64,000 bases of DNA from Vibrio sp. qd031. Its GTDB lineage: Bacteria > Pseudomonadota > Gammaproteobacteria > Enterobacterales > Vibrionaceae. The stretch covers positions 806,818 through 870,817 of the forward strand of contig NZ_JXQD01000025.1 in assembly GCF_002100145.1 (NCBI RefSeq). Reading direction: 5' to 3'. Positions 9,180 to 16,785 of the stretch are shown piece after piece. Made by a program: the position numbers and the translations under genes. The notes under the pieces are model-generated. The model saw only the letters and a program-made list of their open reading frames with translations. It was not told where the DNA came from and did not search any database. Numbering within the stretch: the first letter of the stretch is position 1; each line of letters starts with the position of its first letter.

Positions 9180-9456
9180 TTGCATGCTTCCAATTTCTTA
9201 TTAACTACACTTTCCAACACGACACTATCATTTGTTTTTATGTCGTAATGCCATCCAAACTGTAAAAATGCTGATTTAAGCAGCAAAAACTGACTAAATA
9301 ATATAATTTTACAAAATCCGTTTTAGAAAAATGGCATTTTCATGCTAAATGATACTGGAATTAACAAATCAATGACAGTGGCTTAACCTTACAGTTAATG
9401 CGGCATTTACGTTTTATTTCTAAAACTTTGAACTTAGTAACAAAGGAACAAAATAT
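9180..9456. promoter_or_regulatory. Divergent promoter region between ccoN and the FIST-kinase operon
   Basis: About 270 bp of AT-rich DNA must hold the ccoN promoter (leftward) and the promoter of the 9457 operon (rightward). An FNR-type half-site ATCAA lies around 9367-9371, but I cannot pair it with a TTGAT half at the right spacing, so no full FNR box is claimed. No clear terminator or RNA gene is seen. Confidence 0.5.
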
Positions 9457-9810
9457 ATGGCTGCACAGCCTCTAACACGAGCAAGACTCATACAAATACT
9501 CTTGACAATGTTGTTGCTCATTGTTGCATTCGTATGGCGTACCGTCATTTTTAGTGATGAACAACTCAATTGTACTGCGCAACAAGTTTGTAACTTAGAG
9601 TTTGAACAGCACAAATTGACGTTAAAATGGTCTAAAGTAGGTCTAAAATTACAAAGTTCGCAAAAAATAGACTTTTCGGTGACCGCAATAGACGGCCAAC
9701 CATTGGACCTCACTACTAACCCATCAGAATTGAACTTTACACCCAATACCAAGGGGTTGGTGTTGGAATCTGGTCATCAACGACTTACTATTAATCAACT
9801 CCCTCAATAA
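9457..9810 (+). CDS. Small membrane-anchored hypothetical protein of the nosP-kinase operon
   Basis: The protein has 117 residues and I do not recognise a named family. An N-terminal membrane helix (about 11-29, with LIQILLTMLLLIVAFVW) is followed by an extracytoplasmic domain of about 85 residues with two cysteines (C-TAQQV-C, residues 39 and 45) and alternating hydrophobic residues suggesting beta structure. It is the first gene of a three-gene operon, 12 bp before the FIST gene, and a similar small gene is known at this place beside the V. cholerae cluster. An accessory to sensing or to the oxidase is possible, but nothing in the sequence shows it. Confidence 0.75.
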   Translation: MAAQPLTRARLIQILLTMLLLIVAFVWRTVIFSDEQLNCTAQQVCNLEFEQHKLTLKWSKVGLKLQSSQKIDFSVTAIDGQPLDLTTNPSELNFTPNTKGLVLESGHQRLTINQLPQ

Positions 9811-9822
9811 GGTGATGGTGTA

Positions 9823-11031
9823 ATGGACAATTTAGCCGCATTAATGCCGCAAGAGTCACACCGTATTTCTGTCAGTGCTCACCCTACAGTAGAACTCGCT
9901 GTAGACGAACTTGTAGCCGAGATTGGGCCTATCAGGGCTCAATCCATGTTGATCTACTACACCCAGCACTATGACGCAAAACGTCTGCAACAACTCCTTC
10001 GTGAACACTACCCAAACACCCCAATTCATGGCTGCTCCACTTGTCGCGGTGTACTGACTAATAAAGGGTTCATTGAAGGCCCTGTTGTTGGGGTGTCTTA
10101 TACACTAGACCCCCATTTCTCGACCTGTAACGCCATAACGACGTTTGACACTATCGATCGAAAAGAGGTTTGTAGCAAAACAACTAAAGCGATTGATAAA
10201 GCGATAGAAAAATCAAATCGTCAAGGCGAAGTTCCCGGACTCATATTGATGCATGGGACTGTAGGGACAGAAGAAGGTGTCCTTGAATGTATCGACAACT
10301 ATTTTGGTCTACAGGTTCCTGTATTGGGGGGCACTGCTGCGGACGATTATATTGAAGGAAAATGGAGCATTTTCACGCAAGAAAGCGTGGTAACCCAAGG
10401 TGTATCCCTCACGTTTATTTATGGCAACGCTAATCTAAATACCTCTTTTGGGACGGGTTATATCACCACTAGAAAAAATGGTGTCGTTACATCAGCAAAC
10501 GGGCGATTTGTTCTCACTATAGACGACATGCCCGCAGCGTCAGTGTATCGAGCCTGGACAAAGTCGATACTGCACGATGACCAATATCAGGATTTGATGC
10601 AACATACAGGTCATGTTCCGCTCGGCGTTCAATACATCAGCAACGAAAATGAAATATACTATCACCTGTTTCACCCAGTTCGCTTGTGTGACGATGGTTC
10701 CATTGAGCTGTTTGCAGAAATGCCGCAAGGCGTGAATATTAAGTTAATGATTGGTAGCCATGAGCATATGGTAGACAGAGTAGCGAGAATTGTCGGCGAC
10801 GCCAGCGCATCTTTAATGTCGCCACTTGGGCCTTCCGCTTATCTTTCCATGTTTTGCGCAGGTTCAATGTATAGCATTTATGACCATTTACCGCATATTG
10901 CTAAACAACTAAACGCCACATACAACAACGTACCTTTTTTGTGTCCATTTACGTTCGGTGAACAGGGAATGACTGTCGAAGGCAAGAATGCACATGGCAA
11001 CTTAATGATCTCTACGGTGGCATTTTCTTAG
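9823..11031 (+). CDS. nosP: FIST-domain sensory protein, NosP-like
   Basis: The protein has 402 residues: an N-terminal FIST domain (about 40-235) and a C-terminal FIST_C domain (about 240-385), no signal peptide, so cytosolic. The segments IHGCSTCRGVL, LMHGTVGTEEGVL and VPVLGGTAADDY are typical of FIST_N. Some FIST proteins (NosP of P. aeruginosa, V. cholerae and others) bind haem and nitric oxide and control the kinase encoded next door. The adjacent hybrid kinase starting 13 bp later makes NosP the best call, and the position next to ccoNOQP copies the V. cholerae arrangement. Haem binding itself cannot be read from sequence. SD AAGGTGATGG is well placed. Confidence 0.8.
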   Translation: MDNLAALMPQESHRISVSAHPTVELAVDELVAEIGPIRAQSMLIYYTQHYDAKRLQQLLREHYPNTPIHGCSTCRGVLTNKGFIEGPVVGVSYTLDPHFSTCNAITTFDTIDRKEVCSKTTKAIDKAIEKSNRQGEVPGLILMHGTVGTEEGVLECIDNYFGLQVPVLGGTAADDYIEGKWSIFTQESVVTQGVSLTFIYGNANLNTSFGTGYITTRKNGVVTSANGRFVLTIDDMPAASVYRAWTKSILHDDQYQDLMQHTGHVPLGVQYISNENEIYYHLFHPVRLCDDGSIELFAEMPQGVNIKLMIGSHEHMVDRVARIVGDASASLMSPLGPSAYLSMFCAGSMYSIYDHLPHIAKQLNATYNNVPFLCPFTFGEQGMTVEGKNAHGNLMISTVAFS

Positions 11032-11044
11032 AAGGTAACGCAAT

Positions 11045-12784
11045 TTGGATAGTCTAAAAGAAAAGTACAATCAAGTTTTGCACGAACTGCAAAGAAGTAG
11101 GGCACGTGAGTCGCAATTAATTAAAGAAAACATGATGATACATTCATCTTTGTCTGCTATCGGCGAAGCGTCAACACCGTCCGAAATCTTTAACCAATTG
11201 GTTACTGGCCTTAAAAACTTCATCGAATTCAAAGAAGCGGTCGTCATCTCTCGAACCAACGCCAACGCTTTTACCACGCTACTATCCACCGACAAAACGC
11301 TGTTTACCATTGCTAATTGGCCCATGCAGACAAAATTTGAACGCGTATTGAATGGTGAGACGCTTTTTCTGTTTGATAACACGCAAATTCCCGGTCTTTG
11401 TCATCACCTGGATACGAAGAAAAGTCTAGTGCTTATGACCGGTGTATCGTCGACATCAAGCCAATCGATCATATTCCTCATCGACTCTCCTGAGCATCGG
11501 TTTTCTCCGCGGTTAAGAGACGCATTGCATCGGCTTAAACCACTTTTTGAGCGCGCCATGCTCGATTTCGATTATAAAATGCGCCTGCAGACGATGGTTG
11601 AGCACCGAACGCTCGCGCTAAACCGAGCTAAACTGGACGCTGAGCAGGCCAATAAGGCTAAATCAGAGTTTCTCGCCATGATGGGGCACGAACTGCGTAC
11701 CCCGCTTAATTCTATATTGGGCATGCTTGACATCCTAAAGGTTGAAAATCAAGAAGCCAGGTTGCTGCAACTGGCTAATTCCATGGAAGACTCAAGTGAG
11801 CTTTTATTGCAATTAATCAATGACTTACTAGACATAACCAAGCTGGAGCGGGGCACTTTATCGGTTAAATTTAACACTGTAAATCTGCGTGACACCGTCA
11901 CCAATAGTGCATCGCACTTTCGATCTCAGCTCGAGGCAAAAGGCGTAACGCTAGACATCAAATTTTCAGACAACCTCCCAAGCGAATTCATCACTGACAA
12001 AAGTCGTTTACAGCAAATATTGTTCAACTTGATTGGCAATGCAACCAAGTTTACTCACAGAGGAACCATCAAAGTAGTAGCAAAAAAGTCCAATAAACAG
12101 ATACATTTATCTATTTCTGATACGGGTATTGGCATATCGGAGCAAGACCTACAGACCATTTTTAAGCCTTTTGGCCAAGCCGACAATACCTCTACGCGTC
12201 AATATGACGGTACAGGGTTGGGGCTATCGATTTCAAAGCAATTGACCGAATTATTAGGTGGGGCAATTACCGTCACCAGTCAATACGGCGTGGGCAGTAC
12301 ATTTTGCGTCAGTTTACCGTGCGATCATCAATTGAAAGTGAACGAATCAAACGATTTTGTCGAAACCAGCGATAGCGATGAAATTGACTCACCAACGGTG
12401 TTGGTCGTTGATGATAGTGACTCAAATCGATTACTCATTAAGTTAATGACTGAAAAACTTGAAGTAAACTGCCATGAAGCCGCGAGCGGTTTTGATGCCG
12501 TAGACCTGGTTCAAGAAAAAGGTGTGAACTATTACGATCTGATATTTATGGATCTTTCGATGCCGAAAATGGATGGCATTGAAACGACGCAAATCCTCAA
12601 CACAATGGGCGTTACCGCACCAATCATTGCGTTGACAGCGCACAACGACGAAGTTCATAGACAAAAGTGTATGCACGCTAAGATGAGTGGCTTTATGTGT
12701 AAGCCTGTGCGACTTAATGAAATTAAACAGGCCCTTATAAACCAACATCTTATTTCTGGCAATAATGGTACTACAACCAATTAG
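11045..12784 (+). CDS. vpsS: Hybrid sensor histidine kinase/response regulator, VpsS-like
   Basis: The protein has 579 residues. A coiled start (1-35) leads to a GAF-like region (about 40-175). The HisKA domain has phospho-His215 in MMGHELRTPLNSI; the HATPase domain shows N (LIGNATKF), G1 (DTGIGIS) and G2 (GTGLGLS) boxes; a C-terminal receiver has the DD pair in LVVDDSDSN, phospho-Asp in FMDLSMPKMDG and the conserved Lys in CKPV. There is no HPt domain, so phosphate must pass to a separate HPt protein; V. cholerae VpsS uses LuxU in quorum sensing and biofilm control, and NosP modulates it. The start is TTG, eight or nine bases after AAGG. No transmembrane segment is evident, so sensing is cytosolic, probably through the FIST partner. 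Confidence 0.82.
   Translation: MDSLKEKYNQVLHELQRSRARESQLIKENMMIHSSLSAIGEASTPSEIFNQLVTGLKNFIEFKEAVVISRTNANAFTTLLSTDKTLFTIANWPMQTKFERVLNGETLFLFDNTQIPGLCHHLDTKKSLVLMTGVSSTSSQSIIFLIDSPEHRFSPRLRDALHRLKPLFERAMLDFDYKMRLQTMVEHRTLALNRAKLDAEQANKAKSEFLAMMGHELRTPLNSILGMLDILKVENQEARLLQLANSMEDSSELLLQLINDLLDITKLERGTLSVKFNTVNLRDTVTNSASHFRSQLEAKGVTLDIKFSDNLPSEFITDKSRLQQILFNLIGNATKFTHRGTIKVVAKKSNKQIHLSISDTGIGISEQDLQTIFKPFGQADNTSTRQYDGTGLGLSISKQLTELLGGAITVTSQYGVGSTFCVSLPCDHQLKVNESNDFVETSDSDEIDSPTVLVVDDSDSNRLLIKLMTEKLEVNCHEAASGFDAVDLVQEKGVNYYDLIFMDLSMPKMDGIETTQILNTMGVTAPIIALTAHNDEVHRQKCMHAKMSGFMCKPVRLNEIKQALINQHLISGNNGTTTN
11889..11901. other. matS site (MatP binding motif)
   Basis: GTGACACCGTCAC matches GTGACRNYGTCAC exactly. 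It lies inside the hybrid kinase gene, 7.7 kb from the copy in ccoI and 7.1 kb from the copy in uup. Confidence 0.75.
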
Positions 12785-12997
12785 GTTTAATTATCAATCG
12801 ACCAACATTAATTAAAAGTAGGGATTATAGTGAACAGTGGAGCTGAAGGTCTAAAACTACAGTATCCACATAAACCACATTTAACATAATATACATTAAG
12901 CGAAATTAAGTTTATTGCAAAATACGCCATTTAACTTGTGTATATGACTGAATTTGACACACGATTAGCCTAGTAGCCTCTAACTTCAGAGCTTCTA

Positions 12998-13309
12998 CTA
13001 AGCTCGGCGTTTACCTTTGGTTTTAGCCACTTGGTGTGGATACACATTTCTAAAACGTTGTTGAATTTTGTTCGGTACGGATTTGGAGATCACTAATTTG
13101 TCGTTGGACTTGCGCTGATACACTTTAATAGTGCCAGTTACGTCATTGCGTTCAGCGATTTCTTTAAAGTCATGCAGTAACTTAGAACCCACTTGACCTC
13201 TTTTCGCAACCAGTTCGCCATTTTTAAACACAAACTTACTGTTTGGGCGATCGATAAACACCATAAGAAATATTACAACAGCTGCAATTGCAATTGTGGT
13301 CATCAACAT
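12998..13309 (-). CDS. DUF3634-like small membrane protein
   Basis: The protein has 103 residues. One N-terminal membrane helix (about 3-19) is followed by a basic cytoplasmic-looking domain. The pattern FKNGELVAKRGQVGSKLLHDFKEIA, in which a hydrophobic anchor is followed by 'G.l...rG.vp..ll.df.di', recalls the DUF3634 family of Vibrio and Shewanella; I recall the pattern rather than having searched it. SD GAGGA lies eight bases before the ATG. It sits downstream of matP in the same direction. Function unknown. Confidence 0.72.
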   Translation of the reverse strand: MLMTTIAIAAVVIFLMVFIDRPNSKFVFKNGELVAKRGQVGSKLLHDFKEIAERNDVTGTIKVYQRKSNDKLVISKSVPNKIQQRFRNVYPHQVAKTKGKRRA

Positions 13310-13366
13310 AACTTCATTCCTCTAACAAGGTAAAACTTGGCAATAGTAAGCAGACGAAACTGCTCG

Positions 13367-13816
13367 TTAAGGCGCCAATAATTTAGTGAGATCTTCTTTC
13401 AGTGACGTGACCGTTTGGCTCGCTTTTTCACTTCGTGATGCTTCTGACAAAAGATATTCGATAGCATCAGACAGCGTACAACCAAGCTCATTGGCACGGT
13501 GTGACAGCTTTTCCCAAACCTGATAATCCAAATCGATCGACTTTTTCTTGGTGTGAACTTGCTCGGCATTAAAGTGGCGTTTACGCTTTGCACGTATTGC
13601 CTGCTTCAATTTAACATCGAGTTCTGGTGACATATGTTCATCGATCCACTCAATGACTTGAGTAGGATCACTTTCGAGCGAACGTAATTCTTCTATGGCC
13701 GCTTGCTGAATGCTGGAGTCTATGTGACGAGTAACTGAAACGCCGTCTTTCCATTTTTTAATCAGGTAGTTCCATTTCCAACCGGATTCTAAATTTTCAA
13801 GTTGCTGATACTTCAT
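13367..13816 (-). CDS. matP: Macrodomain Ter protein MatP
   Basis: The protein has 149 residues, equal to E. coli MatP. It begins MKYQQLENLESGWKWNYL, nearly identical to the E. coli N-terminal four-helix DNA-binding region. The ribbon-helix-helix part has the strongly conserved RAKRKRHFNAEQVHTKKKSI, and the C-terminal coiled-coil tetramerisation segment follows. MatP binds matS motifs, condenses the Ter macrodomain and links it to the divisome through ZapB. A GTG one codon upstream is also in frame; the ATG is chosen for family length. It is divergent from lonH as in E. coli. A palindrome with a near-matS core lies 20-42 bp upstream. Confidence 0.96.
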   Translation of the reverse strand: MKYQQLENLESGWKWNYLIKKWKDGVSVTRHIDSSIQQAAIEELRSLESDPTQVIEWIDEHMSPELDVKLKQAIRAKRKRHFNAEQVHTKKKSIDLDYQVWEKLSHRANELGCTLSDAIEYLLSEASRSEKASQTVTSLKEDLTKLLAP

Positions 13817-13835
13817 CACTAATCTTCCTTGAGGT

Positions 13836-13858
13836 CATGGGTGACAGCGTAACCCATG
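13836..13858. promoter_or_regulatory. 23-bp palindrome upstream of matP with near-matS core
   Basis: Perfect 7-bp arms CATGGGT / ACCCATG enclose nine bases. The core GTGACAGCGTAAC (13841-13853) differs from the matS consensus at one base. It lies 20-42 bp before the matP start codon, in promoter or leader position. Binding by MatP itself is an inference; it could instead be another regulator's operator or a leader hairpin. Confidence 0.5.
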
Positions 13859-13992
13859 TTGTACGATTTCTCAATATTTTGAACCATAAAGTGCCCTAAC
13901 GATCTCACAAATTTGACGGTTTTTGTCCTTTTACTAGGTAATGCGTCGCGCTCTGATATACTGTGCGCAAGCTAAAAGGATAAAACACCACA

Positions 13993-15651
13993 ATGCAGTC
14001 AATTTCTTGGGAAAAAGTCACTCCTAGTTATCTTCAGTTAACACCGATAATCGAAGACGTTTCGTCAATACCTCACACATCATTTGAGCAGCTACAGCCT
14101 AGGTTCGCCGCAGCACTATCCGATTTCATAGAGCTCCAGCGCCACTGCCGTTTAATGTGGGTGTGCGGGCTCGACAACACTCGTTACCGCCAACTAGTAA
14201 CAGAAGCCGCAAGACGTACGGTGTCATCATCACATCACAACATCGATGTAATCACCACAGAATCGAGTTCACTGGCACACCTATTTGGGCATTACTCTGT
14301 TGCCGAAAATGGCGAAATACTGAACCAAAGCATAGGGTTACTAGAGTCGCACCCAGAGAGTATTATTGTATTGCCTATCCGAACTCTCATGACAGAACCT
14401 GGCGCGTGGGAAAAGATTAAATCGCTAATATTAGGTGAGCCCGTGACTAAATGTCATTTGCATGGGCCTTCTCTGTCAGCACCAATTACGTATTCTAGCA
14501 ACGCTAAACTGATCTTTGTTGGCGACCGAACCCAAATCTCCGATGTTGAGTACCATGATTCGGCGGCTCTGTCTTCAATGACACTGTTTAGCGAGATTGA
14601 ACTAGAGATTAAATTAGACCAAGACAATGTCGCCCCCTACGTAGGGTGGTTAAAACACCTTGCGGAGCCTCTTCATATAAGCTTAGCTAATAGTGACGCG
14701 GTAACTAAAGTGCTCACCGCAGGCGCTCGCGCGTGTGAAGAACAGCACTACACCCCACTGTGCCCAATTTGGATCGAGCGTCTATTGTCGGAGTCATTAC
14801 TGCAAAGCCAAAACAAGTCAATCTCTGCTTCAGACATTGAAGCAGCTCTTGCCAAGCGAGCTTATCGTGAGTCTTACCTGGTCAATCGAGCTCTAGACGA
14901 TATTCTGGATGGTCAGGTCGTAATTAAGACCAAAGGCTCGCAAATTGGTCAAGTGAATGGTTTGACGGTTGTTGATATCCCAGGCCACCCAGTTAGTTAT
15001 GGTGAGCCAGCGCGAATTTCGTGTGTGGTCCATTTTGGTGATGGTGACATTGCAGATGTAGAGCGCAAGGCCGATTTAGGCGGTAATTTACACGCTAAAG
15101 GTATGATGATCATGCAAGCATACATTAGCAGTGAAATGAAACTTGATGAGCCTTTACCGTTTTCTGCTTCTATCGTATTTGAGCAATCCTATAGCGAAGT
15201 GGATGGCGATAGCGCGTCACTCGCTGAGTTTTGTGCGCTGTCTAGCGCCTTATCACAATCACCGATCAAGCAGCACATCGCAATAACCGGAGCTATGGAT
15301 CAATTTGGACAAGTACAAGCCGTAGGCGGCCTTAACGAAAAAATAGAAGGCTTCTTTTATGTGTGTCATCACCAGGGGCTAACCGGTGAGCAAGGCGTCA
15401 TTATGCCATCAGCGAATCTGCGTCACTTAGCCTTGCACAAAGACGTTATCGAAGCCATTCGCGCAGGACGCTTCCACATTTGGTGTGTCGACAATGTAGA
15501 CCAAGCGTTAGACATTTTGATTGGCATGCCGTTTAAAAACGCGGAACAATCTGTGGTCAATAAAATTGAGGATAGGATCCACCAATTAGATAACCCACAC
15601 CCATCACAAACTGTGTTACAAAAGTTTAAGCAATGGCTTAAGATGGACTGA
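13993..15651 (+). CDS. lonH: Lon-like ATP-dependent-protease family protein LonH/YcbZ
   Basis: The protein has 552 residues. The C-terminal S16 Lon protease domain carries catalytic Ser407 (GDSASLAEF) and Lys450 (GGLNEKIEGF), 43 residues apart as Ser679 and Lys722 are in E. coli Lon. The N-terminal half is a degenerate AAA-like region without a clear Walker A. E. coli YcbZ (586 residues) has the same layout and the same place between matP and fabA; its substrates are poorly known. An extended -10 like TGATATACT lies near 13956-13964. The stop codon overlaps a FadR-type operator for fabA. Confidence 0.88.
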   Translation: MQSISWEKVTPSYLQLTPIIEDVSSIPHTSFEQLQPRFAAALSDFIELQRHCRLMWVCGLDNTRYRQLVTEAARRTVSSSHHNIDVITTESSSLAHLFGHYSVAENGEILNQSIGLLESHPESIIVLPIRTLMTEPGAWEKIKSLILGEPVTKCHLHGPSLSAPITYSSNAKLIFVGDRTQISDVEYHDSAALSSMTLFSEIELEIKLDQDNVAPYVGWLKHLAEPLHISLANSDAVTKVLTAGARACEEQHYTPLCPIWIERLLSESLLQSQNKSISASDIEAALAKRAYRESYLVNRALDDILDGQVVIKTKGSQIGQVNGLTVVDIPGHPVSYGEPARISCVVHFGDGDIADVERKADLGGNLHAKGMMIMQAYISSEMKLDEPLPFSASIVFEQSYSEVDGDSASLAEFCALSSALSQSPIKQHIAITGAMDQFGQVQAVGGLNEKIEGFFYVCHHQGLTGEQGVIMPSANLRHLALHKDVIEAIRAGRFHIWCVDNVDQALDILIGMPFKNAEQSVVNKIEDRIHQLDNPHPSQTVLQKFKQWLKMD

Positions 15652-15662
15652 TCGGAGTTGTT
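15646..15662 (+). promoter_or_regulatory. FadR-type operator of fabA
   Basis: GACTGATCGGAGTTGTT differs from the E. coli fabA FadR operator, as I recall it, at two of 17 bases. In E. coli FadR activates fabA from this position in the absence of long-chain acyl-CoA. Here the site covers the lonH stop codon. Confidence 0.6.
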
Positions 15663-15663
15663 T

Positions 15664-15681
15664 GGCTTACACGTGTTCACT
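15664..15681 (+). promoter_or_regulatory. FabR-type operator of fabA
   Basis: GGCTTACACGTGTTCACT matches the E. coli FabR palindrome AGCGTACACGTGTTCGCT at 15 of 18 bases, with the ACACGTGT core intact. It directly abuts the FadR-type site, as in E. coli, where FabR represses fabA and fabB when unsaturated acyl thioesters are plentiful. Confidence 0.65.
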
Positions 15682-15716
15682 AAGATGCCTAAACCCAATA
15701 TGGAGAAAAGATTACA

Positions 15717-16247
15717 ATGACTCAAAAACCTTGCGATATTGCAAACTCTTACGACAGAGATGATCTTCTCGCGTCTAGCCGCGGCGAACTATTTGGTCCT
15801 CAAGGACCACAATTGCCAGCACCTAATATGCTGATGATGGATCGCGTATTGAAGATGTCTCAAACTGAAGGTGATTTTGGCAAAGGCCTTATTGTGGCTG
15901 AGCTAGACATTAAGCCAGACCTTTGGTTTTTTGACTGTCACTTCCCAGGCGACCCAGTCATGCCAGGATGTTTAGGACTTGATGCAATGTGGCAATTAGT
16001 GGGTTTTTTCCTTGGTTGGATCGGTGGCGAAGGTAAAGGACGTGCATTGGGTGTAGGCGAAGTTAAATTTACCGGCCAAGTACTGCCTACTGCCAAAAAA
16101 GTCACCTACGAAATTCATATGAAGCGTGTTGTAAATCGTAAACTCGTGATGGGTATGGCCGACGGCCGTGTATTGGTCGATGGTAAAGAGATTTACGTCG
16201 CCAAAGATCTTAAAGTAGGCCTGTTTAAAGACACATCCGCTTTCTAA
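15717..16247 (+). CDS. fabA: 3-hydroxydecanoyl-ACP dehydratase/isomerase FabA
   Basis: The protein has 176 residues and is very close to E. coli FabA (172). Catalytic His75 lies in [15 protein letters not shown] and Asp89 in [13 protein letters not shown], equivalent to His70 and Asp84. The enzyme is a cytosolic hotdog-fold dimer that dehydrates 3-hydroxydecanoyl-ACP and isomerises trans-2 to cis-3-decenoyl-ACP, starting unsaturated fatty acid synthesis. GGAGA lies about ten bases before the ATG. Control by FadR and FabR is suggested by two adjoining operators upstream, and a strong terminator follows. Confidence 0.98.
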   Translation: MTQKPCDIANSYDRDDLLASSRGELFGPQGPQLPAPNMLMMDRVLKMSQTEGDFGKGLIVAELDIKPDLWFFDCHFPGDPVMPGCLGLDAMWQLVGFFLGWIGGEGKGRALGVGEVKFTGQVLPTAKKVTYEIHMKRVVNRKLVMGMADGRVLVDGKEIYVAKDLKVGLFKDTSAF

Positions 16248-16268
16248 GAAACTGATTTTTTGTTTGTA

Positions 16269-16303
16269 AATAGGCCACCTAAAGAAGGTGGCCTATTTTT
16301 TTG
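16269..16303 (+). terminator. fabA terminator
   Basis: Arms AATAGGCCACC / GGTGGCCTATT with a short loop are followed by a run of seven T. It begins 21 bp past the fabA stop. Confidence 0.9.
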
Positions 16304-16432
16304 ATTGAATGACTAAGTTCACGTCGACGGTCCTTAGTTAACAGATAAAATCCCCTAACCCTCTATTTTTAATCACTGCACTTGCTTGTCAATTCAATCC
16401 AATAAATCTAGTTATAGTGCGTTATAGGTGTA

Positions 16433-16456
16433 AGAAAATGGCCCTTTCGGGCCAAA
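16433..16456 (-). terminator. rmf terminator
   Basis: The minus-strand hairpin TGGCCC-GAAA-GGGCCA, with a stable tetraloop, is followed by TTTTCTTAC. It lies about 20 bp after the rmf stop. Confidence 0.75.
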
Positions 16457-16474
16457 ATACGAAGAGCTGGATAT

Positions 16475-16648
16475 CTATTTGATTAGCCCTGAATCCCGGT
16501 CGTGTTTTGCATCACGCCATCCTCCTAGCCAATAGGATTTGGCATCCACTTGCTGGTAAGGACACGTTTCTGCTGAACGGCCATTAACACCAGCTTTGTA
16601 ACCCTGAGATTGGGCGCGCTCTAGACGATCCCTTTTCTGTCTCTTCAT
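16475..16648 (-). CDS. rmf: Ribosome modulation factor RMF
   Basis: This is a 57-residue protein. It begins MKRQKRDRLERAQSQGYKAG and continues NGRSAETCPY, then SYWLGGWRDA; these match E. coli RMF (55 residues) throughout. RMF binds 70S ribosomes in stationary phase and drives formation of inactive 100S dimers. GAGGG lies six bases before the ATG. It sits between fabA and uup as in E. coli and has its own terminator. Confidence 0.96.
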   Translation of the reverse strand: MKRQKRDRLERAQSQGYKAGVNGRSAETCPYQQVDAKSYWLGGWRDAKHDRDSGLIK

Positions 16649-16734
16649 AGTCATTCCCTCTGTATGAGCTTTACTAATCTGTGGATGTCTCCACCTATTA
16701 AGAATTGTTCATAAAAGCGTAATACTCAAGAAAC

Positions 16735-16768
16735 AAAAAAGCGCAGCAACACTTATTGTGAGCTGCGC
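16735..16768 (-). terminator. Terminator of the DUF3466 gene
   Basis: Arms GCGCAGC / GCTGCGC with a 14-base loop are followed on the minus strand by six T. It lies 17 bp after the DUF3466 stop. Confidence 0.85.
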
Positions 16769-16785
16769 TAAAGTTCTGTTAGTAA

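Noticed and set aside
9270..9371. Possible FNR boxes before ccoN (CTGATTTAAGCAGC and an ATCAA half-site)
   Set aside because: Neither pairs to TTGAT-N4-ATCAA with acceptable mismatches, so no full operator is claimed.
14691..14715. Further matS-like sequence GTGACGCGGTAAC
   Set aside because: It has two mismatches, so it was not counted.
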